This document shows positions 6,675 through 12,950 of a stretch of DNA of 15,628 nucleotides, piece after piece; the first letter of the stretch is position 1; every line of letters starts with the position of its first letter. The translations under genes were made by a program, and so were the position numbers. Under the pieces are notes generated by a model. The model ran no database searches and was not told the DNA's origin. It saw nothing but the letters and a program-made list of their open reading frames with translations. The DNA comes from Noviherbaspirillum_A sp963522035 (GTDB taxonomy: Bacteria > Pseudomonadota > Gammaproteobacteria > Burkholderiales > Burkholderiaceae_D): contig CAUQYP010000093.1 in the NCBI GenBank assembly GCA_963522035.1, positions 1 to 15,628 of the forward strand, given 5' to 3'.

Positions 6675-8426
6675 ATGGATAACTCGTTCAGCTTCGCGAG
6701 CACTGCAACGCGTCTTCAGCAATCAGGAACCGGTACCTGTTCCCCTATTCCGGCAGAAAGTCCCCTTAGAGTTGCCCCGCTAATTAAAGAAGTAGTCCGA
6801 GCGGCCGCCATTCATTTGATGTCCGAAACCGGTTTGCTACGCAAAAAAGTGGAATCGACCGCGCCTTGCTTTGCCATTCGCACCCGCAATTTCGCTGACC
6901 TTTCCCTTATGACAGACGCATTGCCGCGCGAGATATGGGATCTGGTCTCCGGCATGCTTGCAACGGAAGATATTCAGGTGCTTTTTTCCACTTGCACCAT
7001 AATGAAAGCCTGTCTTGAAAAACAGATTGATAAAGCAGAACAGCAATATGCACAAAGTGCGAAAAAAATTCTCAATATTACAAAAGATGATGCTCTTACG
7101 AATAAGCAAGTCACACAGAAGCTGACCCAGTATCTGGACCGACAAACTTTCGTAAAAATTCCTTTGTCAAAAGCCAAACGAGAGCCAAATATTTTGGCAG
7201 CGATTGGTCAGAACAAATTAATTAAATTGCTGCATATCGATGCAAGAAATCTTGATTCAAAAATCTCTGGAAGAATTGTCGGCTTATCATTATGCAATCT
7301 TGGCAACACATTAATAGAACTCGATATTTCAGATAATAATTCGCCGTACTTTGATTTACTGAGCTGGTTTTACACTGTCTCAGAAAGTAATTGGGTAAGT
7401 TCTTTAAAGCTCGACCGCACCACCTTGGGAAACGTCGACCTCAGCACGACTTTTTTCAAAATGCTTTTTTCGCCGACATGCCGCATCAGAAATCTCAGCC
7501 TTGCGGGTACCGGCCGATACGGCTGCCTTTCAGATTTCAGCATGTCCATGTTGGCGTATGGCCTTATGTTCAACCAGCCTGCCAGGCTTGAAACGCTAGA
7601 CATCAGCAGTACTCCAGCCGAGCCTGGCCTGGCTCGCTATCCAAAAGGAGCTGGCTTGTCACTTTGCCCTCGAGACAACAGCAATCTGGATCCAATGTCG
7701 TTCGAGGCGTTTTCTCGTAAAGCTCTGAAAAATGACAAAAAAAGTGGATTGCACTTGATTATCAAGGCATTGAAAAAGAACACGACATTAACGGCACTTA
7801 ACTTATCCAATTGTCATTTAGGCGAAAAAATGACAAAAACTGTCGCTGACAGCCTCCAAAAGAACATGACTCTGCGTAAGCTTCACCTCGGGAATAACGC
7901 CATTAATGACGAAGGCATCAAGGCGCTGGCCAAAGCCGTCGCGCGGCATCCGTCATTGGAATTTCTAAGCCTTGCCTCAAACGATAGCGTCACAAGAAAA
8001 GGATGGATCGATTTTTTTTCTGTGTTGACCGGCAATACTGGACTGCGCCATCTGAATCTGGACTTTTGCGCAATCGGCGATAACGGAGCAGCGGCTTTGG
8101 CTGCAATGCTGAAGGAAAATAGCACGGCAAAAGAATTAATCCTGTCGAACAACCAGATTACCGTTAAAGGCATGGCAGCTTTGGCCAAATCATTGGACGG
8201 ACATTCGTCGATCCGCCTGCTGGATTTGGGCGGAAACCAACTCCCCCTCGAACACGTATCCATATTGGAACACCTCGTCACGGGCGGAATACGGGTCAGG
8301 GTCAGCACCGGCATTCAGTACAGGGCGACGAAGGCAAACGGCAGGTCATCCGGGACGCCGCATGACCTGAATAAAAATGCAGACGTCATCGAAAATGAGG
8401 ACGTCTGGCTGGAAACCTCCGCGTAG
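6675..8426 (+). CDS. F-box plus leucine-rich-repeat protein, GALA-like candidate effector
   Basis: A 583-residue protein. Residues 1-30 contain about ten Ser/Thr, several Pro and no hydrophobic Sec core, as in many type III secretion leaders. Residues 83-111 match the F-box pattern without gaps: L83, P84, E86, I87, V91, L95, D99, I100, L103, C107, M110, K111. A charged helical linker covers about 112-180. Irregular leucine-rich segments follow at about 183-312, then six regular 27-29-residue ribonuclease-inhibitor-type repeats starting at 371, 399, 427, 456, 484 and 512. Three of these carry G-x-x-A-L-A (414-419, 471-476, 499-504), the signature of Ralstonia GALA proteins, which are F-box/LRR type III effectors. 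The last 45 residues are polar. No NEL-type ligase domain is seen. The DNA is AT-rich (two 60-base lines counted by hand gave 30% and 35% GC, against 60% in a TPR-gene line) and uses TTA codons. The ATG lacks a good ribosome site, and no strong promoter is evident in 6596-6674. Secretion is inferred only. Confidence 0.82.
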   Translation: MDNSFSFASTATRLQQSGTGTCSPIPAESPLRVAPLIKEVVRAAAIHLMSETGLLRKKVESTAPCFAIRTRNFADLSLMTDALPREIWDLVSGMLATEDIQVLFSTCTIMKACLEKQIDKAEQQYAQSAKKILNITKDDALTNKQVTQKLTQYLDRQTFVKIPLSKAKREPNILAAIGQNKLIKLLHIDARNLDSKISGRIVGLSLCNLGNTLIELDISDNNSPYFDLLSWFYTVSESNWVSSLKLDRTTLGNVDLSTTFFKMLFSPTCRIRNLSLAGTGRYGCLSDFSMSMLAYGLMFNQPARLETLDISSTPAEPGLARYPKGAGLSLCPRDNSNLDPMSFEAFSRKALKNDKKSGLHLIIKALKKNTTLTALNLSNCHLGEKMTKTVADSLQKNMTLRKLHLGNNAINDEGIKALAKAVARHPSLEFLSLASNDSVTRKGWIDFFSVLTGNTGLRHLNLDFCAIGDNGAAALAAMLKENSTAKELILSNNQITVKGMAALAKSLDGHSSIRLLDLGGNQLPLEHVSILEHLVTGGIRVRVSTGIQYRATKANGRSSGTPHDLNKNADVIENEDVWLETSA

Positions 8427-8536
8427 GAAGGCAAACCCATCCGGCTATTCGACCCATGGACGTTTTCAAGCCCTTGACGATCTCCGCTACACTGTGACGT
8501 TTCTTCGGCTGCGCCCGACCTAATGTCCCTGCCTGA

Positions 8537-9154
8537 ATGCCCATGATCCCTGTATTTCGCACCACGCTGCTGGCCCTTTCCCTTCTGAGCGCCGGCTGTG
8601 CCAACCTCGGCACCGCGCCGCAAGTTCCTGCCGACGCTGGAACCATCCGCAACTACCAGCAATCTATCGACATTGCCGGACGCATGTCGGTGCGCTACCA
8701 GCAGTACGGCCGAGACGAAGCGCTGCACGGCAGCTTCGAATGGCAGCAGCGGCCAGGCCGCACGCAATTGACGCTCAGTTCGCCGCTGGGCCAGACCATT
8801 GCACAGATCGCCATCCTGCCCAACGGCGCCACGCTCACCCAGTCCGGCCAGCCGCCGCTCGCCGCCGCCGACGCCGATGCATTGACCGCGCAGGCGCTGG
8901 GATGGCCGCTGCCGGTGTCGGGCCTGCGTGAATGGCTGCAGGGTAATGTGACCGAGCGCAGCGGAAAGAAACTGGTCGCCACGCCGCAGGACGAAAATAC
9001 CGACATCGTCACCGCTGATGGTTGGCGCATACGCTATGCGGCCTGGGACGCTACGGCAGCGCCACGCCCGCGCCGCATCGACCTGTCCCGCACCACCGAG
9101 CAGGCAGGCGAAGTCGCATTGCGCCTGGTGATCGATACCTACGAACCACGCTGA
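8537..9154 (+). CDS. lolB: Outer-membrane lipoprotein LolB
   Basis: LolB is the outer-membrane receptor that takes lipoproteins from the periplasmic carrier LolA and inserts them into the membrane. The protein is 205 residues, the normal size. It has a lipoprotein signal with basic Arg8, a hydrophobic stretch at 10-17 and cleavage before Cys21 in LLSAGC; Ser at -3 is a slightly weak lipobox. The body shows the LolB fold pattern (GRMSVRYQQYGRDEALHGSFEWQQ, LTLSSPLGQTIAQIA). Start could be the ATG at 8537 or the in-frame ATG at 8543; neither has a clear ribosome site. In 8427-8536 the best promoter elements are a TACACT at 8488-8493 and a TTGACG at 8474-8479, but their spacing is wrong, so the promoter is unresolved. 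ispE follows 8 bp downstream, so the two are very likely co-transcribed. Confidence 0.92.
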   Translation: MPMIPVFRTTLLALSLLSAGCANLGTAPQVPADAGTIRNYQQSIDIAGRMSVRYQQYGRDEALHGSFEWQQRPGRTQLTLSSPLGQTIAQIAILPNGATLTQSGQPPLAAADADALTAQALGWPLPVSGLREWLQGNVTERSGKKLVATPQDENTDIVTADGWRIRYAAWDATAAPRPRRIDLSRTTEQAGEVALRLVIDTYEPR

Positions 9155-9162
9155 ACCGCCCC

Positions 9163-10020
9163 ATGCCCAGCCTGTACGACTGCCCGGCTCCGGCCAAGCT
9201 CAATCTTTTCCTGCACATCACGGGCCGGCGGGAAGACGGCTATCACCTGCTGCAAACGGTGTTTCAATTGCTCGACTACGGCGACCTGCTGCATTTCGAC
9301 GTGCGCGACGATAACCTGATCCGGCGCGTCAACGACGTGCCTGGCGTACCTGAAGAATCCGACCTCGTGGTGCGCGCCGCGCGGCTGCTGCAATCCGCCG
9401 TCCCCGGCCTGCCCGGCGCCGACATCACGGTGGACAAGCGCTTGCCGATGGGCGGCGGCCTTGGCGGCGGCTCGTCGGACGCGGCCACCACGCTGATGGC
9501 GCTGAACCACCTTTGGCAGGCCGGGCTGGGCCGCGAGGAACTGATGGCGCTGGGGCTGAAGCTGGGCGCCGACGTGCCCTTCTTCATCTTCGGCCGTAAT
9601 GCCTTCGCCGAGGGCGTAGGCGAAAAATTGACGGCGGTGGATGGCCTCGATTGCTGGTTCGTCGTGCTGGAGCCGGGCGTATCGGTACCGACGCCAGCAA
9701 TTTTTTGCTCGCCGGAATTGACAAGGAATACGAAGCCCGTCAGAATAGCGGACTTTTCAGGGGCACTGCAAAACGCCTTCGGAAAAAACGATATGCAGGC
9801 AGTCGCAGCAAGGCTGTTTCCGGAAGTAGACGAAGCCGTTTCCTGGCTCGGCCGCTTCGGGAAAGCAAGGATGACCGGGTCGGGCGCATGTGTTTTCATG
9901 CCTTGCCAGTCGGAACTGCAGGCCGATGCGGTACTGGCGGCAGCGTCCGGAAAGTGGAAGGCCTGGAAGGCGAAAGGAATCGCGAAACATCCTTTGGCCG
10001 GTTTGCAGAAATCGTTGTAA
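9163..10020 (+). CDS. ispE: 4-diphosphocytidyl-2-C-methyl-D-erythritol kinase IspE
   Basis: IspE phosphorylates CDP-methylerythritol with ATP, the fourth step of the non-mevalonate (MEP) isoprenoid pathway. The protein is 285 residues (E. coli enzyme 283). GHMP-kinase features are the N-terminal PAPAKLNLFLHITGRREDGYH with Lys12, the glycine-rich ATP loop at 96-106 (MGGGLGGGSSD), catalytic Asp137 in GADVPFF, and the C-terminal glycine motif MTGSGACVF at 237-245. The ATG at 9163 is chosen because family homology begins there; the frame stays open upstream through the end of lolB. It lies 8 bp after lolB. Codon use changes in the last third (about 9680 onward): AGG, AGA and ATA codons and runs of A/T appear, while the first two thirds match the GC-rich neighbours. 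The reading frame and all motifs remain intact. Confidence 0.96.
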   Translation: MPSLYDCPAPAKLNLFLHITGRREDGYHLLQTVFQLLDYGDLLHFDVRDDNLIRRVNDVPGVPEESDLVVRAARLLQSAVPGLPGADITVDKRLPMGGGLGGGSSDAATTLMALNHLWQAGLGREELMALGLKLGADVPFFIFGRNAFAEGVGEKLTAVDGLDCWFVVLEPGVSVPTPAIFCSPELTRNTKPVRIADFSGALQNAFGKNDMQAVAARLFPEVDEAVSWLGRFGKARMTGSGACVFMPCQSELQADAVLAAASGKWKAWKAKGIAKHPLAGLQKSL

Positions 10021-10036
10021 AAGAATTAGTTTGACG

Positions 10037-10065
10037 TTGCAAAGGTCGCCCGGTTTGGCGACAAT
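10037..10065 (+). promoter_or_regulatory. Promoter for tRNA-Gln
   Basis: A -35 TTGCAA (10037-10042) and a -10 GACAAT (10060-10065) are separated by 17 bp, followed by a GC-rich discriminator (ACGGCG). Transcription would start near 10072, about 18 bp before the mature tRNA. GC-rich discriminators are typical of stringently controlled stable-RNA promoters, which is an inference here. Confidence 0.55.
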
Positions 10066-10089
10066 ACGGCGGCAAACAGCAGGTTGTGT

Positions 10090-10166
10090 AGGGGAATCGC
10101 CAAGTCGGTTAAGGCACTGGATTTTGATTCCAGCATTCCAAGGTTCGAATCCTTGTTCCCCTGCCA
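10090..10166 (+). tRNA. tRNA-Gln (anticodon UUG)
   Basis: A 77-nt cloverleaf with encoded CCA. The acceptor stem AGGGGAA pairs with TTCCCCT (10156-10162), followed by discriminator G10163 and CCA 10164-10166. The D-arm is GCC/GGC, the anticodon stem CTGGA/TCCAG, and the loop TTTTGAT has anticodon TTG at 10124-10126. The variable loop is CATTC and the T-arm is CAAGG-TTCGAAT-CCTTG. All stems pair perfectly. It reads glutamine CAA, and CAG by wobble. It lies between ispE and prs. Confidence 0.97.
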
Positions 10167-10188
10167 TTAAATATAGAAGCTAGAAGAC

Positions 10189-10235
10189 AAGCCGCTAATG
10201 TTGAGACTATCGAGTCCCGTACATTGCGGCTTTTT
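10189..10235 (+). terminator. Long hairpin terminator after tRNA-Gln
   Basis: AAGCCGC-T-AATGT (10189-10201) pairs with ACATT-GCGGCTT (10221-10232) with one bulged T. Inside the loop a second stem, GACT-ATCG-AGTC, can form. A run of five Ts (10231-10235) follows. This looks like an intrinsic terminator separating the tRNA from prs, whose ATG is 41 bp further on. The elaborate stacked structure might instead act as an attenuator in a prs leader. Confidence 0.65.
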
Positions 10236-10276
10236 AAACTTTTAACGCAGCACTTTACGCAGCAATTAGGGATCCC

Positions 10277-11227
10277 ATGGCGCTCGAGAACCTGATGGTT
10301 TTTACCGGCAACGCAAACCCGGAACTGGCCCTGGGAGTTGCCAAGCATCTTGGCATCCCGCTCGGCAAGGCGGTCGTCTCCAAGTTTTCCGATGGCGAGA
10401 TCGTGGTCGAGATCAATGAAAACGTCCGCGGCAAGGACGTGTTCGTGCTGCAGTCCACCTGCGCGCCGACCAACGACCACCTGATGGAAATCATGCTGAT
10501 GGTCGATGCGTTGAAGCGCGCCTCGGCTGGCCGCATCACCGCCGCCATTCCCTATTACGGCTACGCCCGCCAGGACCGCCGCCCGCGTTCGGCCCGCGTC
10601 GCCATCTCGGCCAAGGTCGTCGCCAACATGCTGCAGGAAGCCGGCGTCGAGCGGGTCCTGATCATGGACCTGCATGCGGACCAGATCCAGGGCTTCTTCG
10701 ACATCCCGGTCGACAATATCTACGCATCGCCGATCCTGCTGGGCGATTTGGTCGCCAAGAACTACGATGACCTGCTGGTCGTGTCGCCCGACGTCGGCGG
10801 CGTGGTGCGCGCACGGGCGCTGGCCAAGCGCCTGAACTGCGACCTCGCCATCATCGACAAGCGCCGCCCGAAGGCAAACGTGTCGGAAGTCATGAACATC
10901 ATCGGCGAGGTCGAGGGCCGCAACTGCGTGATCATGGACGACATGGTCGACACCGCCGGCACGCTGACCAAGGCCGCCGAAGTGCTGAAGGAACGCGGCG
11001 CCAAGAAAGTCATCGCCTACTGTACGCACCCGGTGCTGTCCGGCCCGGCCATCGAGCGCATTGCCAACTCGCCGCTGGACGAACTGGTCGTGGTCGACAC
11101 CATACCGCTGTCCGAAGCGGCGCGCGGCTGCAGCAAGATAAGGCAGCTCAGCTGCGCCGAACTGCTGGCCGAGACCTTCAAGCGCATCAGCAAGGGCGAC
11201 TCGGTCATGTCGCTGTTCATCGACTGA
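10277..11227 (+). CDS. prs: Ribose-phosphate pyrophosphokinase (PRPP synthetase)
   Basis: Prs transfers pyrophosphate from ATP to ribose 5-phosphate, giving PRPP for purine, pyrimidine, His, Trp and NAD synthesis. The protein is 316 residues (E. coli 315). Visible motifs are FSDGEIVVEINENVRGKDVF at 37-56, the ATP-site YYGYARQDRR at 93-102, the catalytic-site DLHADQIQGFF at 131-141 with His133, the flexible loop DKRRPK at 194-199, and the PRPP-binding loop VIMDDMVDTAGTLT at 218-231. AGGGA at 10268-10272 lies 4 nt before the ATG. Only 41 bp separate the start from the upstream terminator and I see no good promoter there, so transcription may depend on readthrough from tRNA-Gln or on a promoter overlapping the hairpin. 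A strong terminator follows the gene. Confidence 0.97.
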   Translation: MALENLMVFTGNANPELALGVAKHLGIPLGKAVVSKFSDGEIVVEINENVRGKDVFVLQSTCAPTNDHLMEIMLMVDALKRASAGRITAAIPYYGYARQDRRPRSARVAISAKVVANMLQEAGVERVLIMDLHADQIQGFFDIPVDNIYASPILLGDLVAKNYDDLLVVSPDVGGVVRARALAKRLNCDLAIIDKRRPKANVSEVMNIIGEVEGRNCVIMDDMVDTAGTLTKAAEVLKERGAKKVIAYCTHPVLSGPAIERIANSPLDELVVVDTIPLSEAARGCSKIRQLSCAELLAETFKRISKGDSVMSLFID

Positions 11228-11245
11228 AGCTCAACACAAAATTCT

Positions 11246-11280
11246 GAATGCGGCTTCTTCCAGAAGCCGCATTCTTCTTT
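11246..11280 (+). terminator. Intrinsic terminator after prs
   Basis: A perfect 13-bp stem, GAATGCGGCTTCT (11246-11258) pairing with AGAAGCCGCATTC (11262-11274), has a 3-nt loop and is followed by TTCTTT. It lies 18 bp after the prs stop. The T-tract is interrupted, so termination may be partial. Confidence 0.7.
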
Positions 11281-11309
11281 GCAGCCCCTGGTCGCGGGGG
11301 TTGCGCAAC

Positions 11310-11325
11310 GCGGGGCCTGCCCCGC
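11310..11325 (+). other. GC hairpin just upstream of the rplY ribosome-binding site
   Basis: GCGGGGC (11310-11316) and GCCCCGC (11319-11325) form a 7-bp inverted repeat around a 2-nt centre. It ends 7 bp before the GGAG (11333-11336) that serves rplY. No T-tract follows, so it is not a terminator. It could affect translation initiation of L25 or be part of the promoter region; no clear -10/-35 pair is visible in 11281-11342. Confidence 0.4.
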
Positions 11326-11342
11326 AACACTTGGAGTTCATC

Positions 11343-11960
11343 ATGAAAGTTGTCGCATTCTTACGCACTGAGCAGGGGTCCGGAGCGAGCCGCCGCCTGC
11401 GCACTGCTGGCCAGACGCCTGGCATCATCTACGGCGGCACCGAAGCACCGGTCGCCATTTCGCTCGACCACAACGCGCTGTACCACGCGTTGAAGAAAGA
11501 GACCTTCCACTCGTCCATCCTCGACATGGAAATCGACGGCAAGGTGCAGCAGGTCCTGCTGCGCGACTTCCAGGTCCACGCGTACAAGCAGCTGGTCATG
11601 CACGCCGACTTCCAGCGCGTCAATTCCTCGGAAAAGATCCACGTCAAGGTGCCGCTGCACTTCATCAACGCGGAAACCTCGCCTGCGGTCAAGCTGTCGG
11701 CCGGCATCATCAGCCACGTGCTGACCGAGCTGGACGTGAGCTGCCTGCCGAAGGACCTGCCCGAGTTCATCGAAGTCGACCTGGCCAACATGGAAGTCGG
11801 CAATTCGCTGCACCTGTCCAACATCACGCTGCCGGAAGGCGTGACGGCCATCATCCATGGCGACGACCCGACCCTCGCTACTGCAGCGATCCCGGCCGGC
11901 AAGGTCGAAGCCGCTGGCGAAGCCGCCGAAGGCGCTGCCGAAGGCGACGAGAAGAAGTAA
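11343..11960 (+). CDS. rplY: 50S ribosomal protein L25 (Ctc family, long form)
   Basis: L25 binds 5S rRNA in the large ribosomal subunit. This is the long form: an N-terminal L25 domain (about 1-92, with ASRRLRTAGQTPGIIYGG) plus a C-terminal TL5/Ctc-type beta domain (about 95-185), and an acidic Ala/Glu-rich tail ending in Lys-Lys. The length of 205 residues fits the long, two-domain form; the E. coli protein is a single domain of about 94 residues. The ATG at 11343 is supported by GGAG 6 nt upstream and by the usual MKVVAF-type N-terminus; the open frame upstream is not coding. It has its own terminator and is separated from prs by another, so it is probably a single-gene transcript. Confidence 0.96.
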   Translation: MKVVAFLRTEQGSGASRRLRTAGQTPGIIYGGTEAPVAISLDHNALYHALKKETFHSSILDMEIDGKVQQVLLRDFQVHAYKQLVMHADFQRVNSSEKIHVKVPLHFINAETSPAVKLSAGIISHVLTELDVSCLPKDLPEFIEVDLANMEVGNSLHLSNITLPEGVTAIIHGDDPTLATAAIPAGKVEAAGEAAEGAAEGDEKK

Positions 11961-11973
11961 TTTTGCATCATCA

Positions 11974-12028
11974 GCGCCGGGAAACCGGCGCTTCCTGGAA
12001 AACCTGCCGCGCCCGGCAGGTTTTTTTT
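11974..12028 (+). terminator. Tandem hairpins and terminator after rplY
   Basis: A first hairpin, GCGCCGG-GAAA-CCGGCGC (11974-11991), has a GAAA tetraloop. A second, AAAACCTGCCG (11999-12009) pairing with CGGCAGGTTTT (12014-12024), ends in an eight-T run (12021-12028). The second is a textbook intrinsic terminator and its A-rich left side could also work on the other strand. Confidence 0.85.
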
Positions 12029-12061
12029 CGTCCCTGCCCGCCCTGACGTTTTCGCGCGTCA

Positions 12062-12091
12062 TTGGACTGGACTTCGCACTTGCCCGATAAT
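12062..12091 (+). promoter_or_regulatory. Promoter for pth
   Basis: TTGGAC (12062-12067) and GATAAT (12086-12091) are separated by 18 bp, close to the sigma-70 consensus. The element lies just after the rplY terminator and gives a leader of about 25 nt before the pth ATG at 12122. Confidence 0.55.
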
Positions 12092-12121
12092 CCCGGCTTT
12101 GCCCCGCTTCCCAATTTCCCC

Positions 12122-12706
12122 ATGTCCATCCGCCTGATCGTCGGCCTCGGCAACCCCGGCGCCGAATATGAACAAACCCGCCACAACGCCGGCTTCTGGC
12201 TGGTCGACAACCTGGCGCAGGCAATGGGCCGCAGCCTGTCGCGCGAGTCGCGCTTCCAGGCGCTGGCCGGCAAGGCCATGATCGCCGGGCATGAAGTCTG
12301 GCTGCTGGAACCGCAGACCTTCATGAACCGGTCCGGCCTGTCGGTCGGCGGCCTCGCACGCTTCTACAAGATCGCCGCCGACGAAGTGCTGGTGGTGCAT
12401 GATGAGCTCGACCTGGCGCCAGGGGTTGCGCGGCTGAAGAAGGGCGGCTCGTCGGGCGGACATAACGGGCTCAAGGACATCAGCGCCGCGCTGGGCACGC
12501 CGGACTACTGGCGGCTGCGCATCGGCATAGGCCATCCGCGCCAGCTCAACCTGCAGCAGGCGGTGGTCGACTTCGTCTTGCACCGGCCGCGCCGGGAGGA
12601 GCAGTTGCTGATCGACGAGGCCATCGCGCAGGGCCTGGAGGTTATTCCCGCGCTGTGCGAAGGCAAGTTCGAGGCAGCAATGATGAAGCTGCATACGACC
12701 AGGTAG
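12122..12706 (+). CDS. pth: Peptidyl-tRNA hydrolase
   Basis: Pth cleaves the ester bond of peptidyl-tRNAs dropped from the ribosome, recycling the tRNA; it is essential in E. coli. The protein is 194 residues, the same as E. coli Pth. Catalytic and binding residues align exactly: Asn11 in GLGNPGAEYEQTRHNAG, His21, Asn69 in FMNRSG, Asp94 in VHDELD and Asn115 in GGHNGLKD. The ATG at 12122 gives the standard MSIRLIVGLGNPG start; an open extension to 12062 covers only promoter sequence. No Shine-Dalgarno site is visible. It is transcribed from its own promoter and has no clear terminator before the ychF leader. Confidence 0.97.
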   Translation: MSIRLIVGLGNPGAEYEQTRHNAGFWLVDNLAQAMGRSLSRESRFQALAGKAMIAGHEVWLLEPQTFMNRSGLSVGGLARFYKIAADEVLVVHDELDLAPGVARLKKGGSSGGHNGLKDISAALGTPDYWRLRIGIGHPRQLNLQQAVVDFVLHRPRREEQLLIDEAIAQGLEVIPALCEGKFEAAMMKLHTTR

Positions 12707-12781
12707 AACAAGCGGCTTGCATGCAGGACGCGGAACGCGCGAAAAACCGGGTGGCGATGCTACCTGGCGCAGCCAAGACTT

Positions 12782-12810
12782 TTGATGGCAGCCCGGTGCA
12801 AGGTTACAAT
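12782..12810 (+). promoter_or_regulatory. Promoter for ychF
   Basis: TTGATG (12782-12787), a 17-bp spacer and TACAAT (12805-12810) make a good sigma-70 promoter in the 244-bp pth-ychF gap. It predicts a 5' leader of about 130 nt before the ychF ATG at 12951. Confidence 0.55.
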
Positions 12811-12866
12811 TGGCGCCTTTATAGCGCCAGCGGCATGACGGCGTCCCGGCTGGCTGCGCCGCCGGG
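12811..12866 (+). other. Two small hairpins in the ychF leader
   Basis: TGGCGC (12811-12816) pairs with GCGCCA (12824-12829) right after the -10, and CCCGGC (12845-12850) pairs with GCCGGG (12861-12866). They would sit in the first part of the predicted leader. No T-tract follows either. They match no riboswitch I recognise. Confidence 0.35.
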
Positions 12867-12950
12867 CTCACTCAATGCGCGGCCGTATGCATTCGTCTGC
12901 AGGCATGCGGCGCCACCCGGCGCTTACGTACTGATCAACCAAGGAATTCC

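Noticed and set aside
4676..6703. Long minus-strand frame (675 residues) opposite the TPR lipoprotein gene
   Set aside because: Antisense shadow of GC-rich coding DNA; its Gln/Leu/Arg/Val-rich sequence matches no family, while the plus strand has a lipoprotein signal and TPRs.
6596..6760. PIP/hrpII box or hrp box controlling the F-box/LRR gene
   Set aside because: The GGAACC at 6726-6731 is inside the coding region with no CCAC partner, and the only TTCG near the start is downstream of the ATG.
8474..8493. TTGACG/TACACT promoter for lolB
   Set aside because: Only 8 bp separate the two hexamers, too short for a sigma-70 promoter; each may be incidental.
6596..8536. Insertion sequence or integron carrying the F-box/LRR gene
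   Set aside because: No transposase or integrase, and I found no terminal inverted repeats or target-site duplication at the edges.
9022..9162. Upstream in-frame extension of ispE into lolB
   Set aside because: IspE homology starts at the ATG at 9163, and the extra 47 residues are an alternate frame of the lolB 3' end.
10090..10166. tRNA-Gln as a prophage or island attachment site
   Set aside because: No second copy of the tRNA 3' end and no integrase in the window; the flanking genes are the expected housekeeping neighbours.
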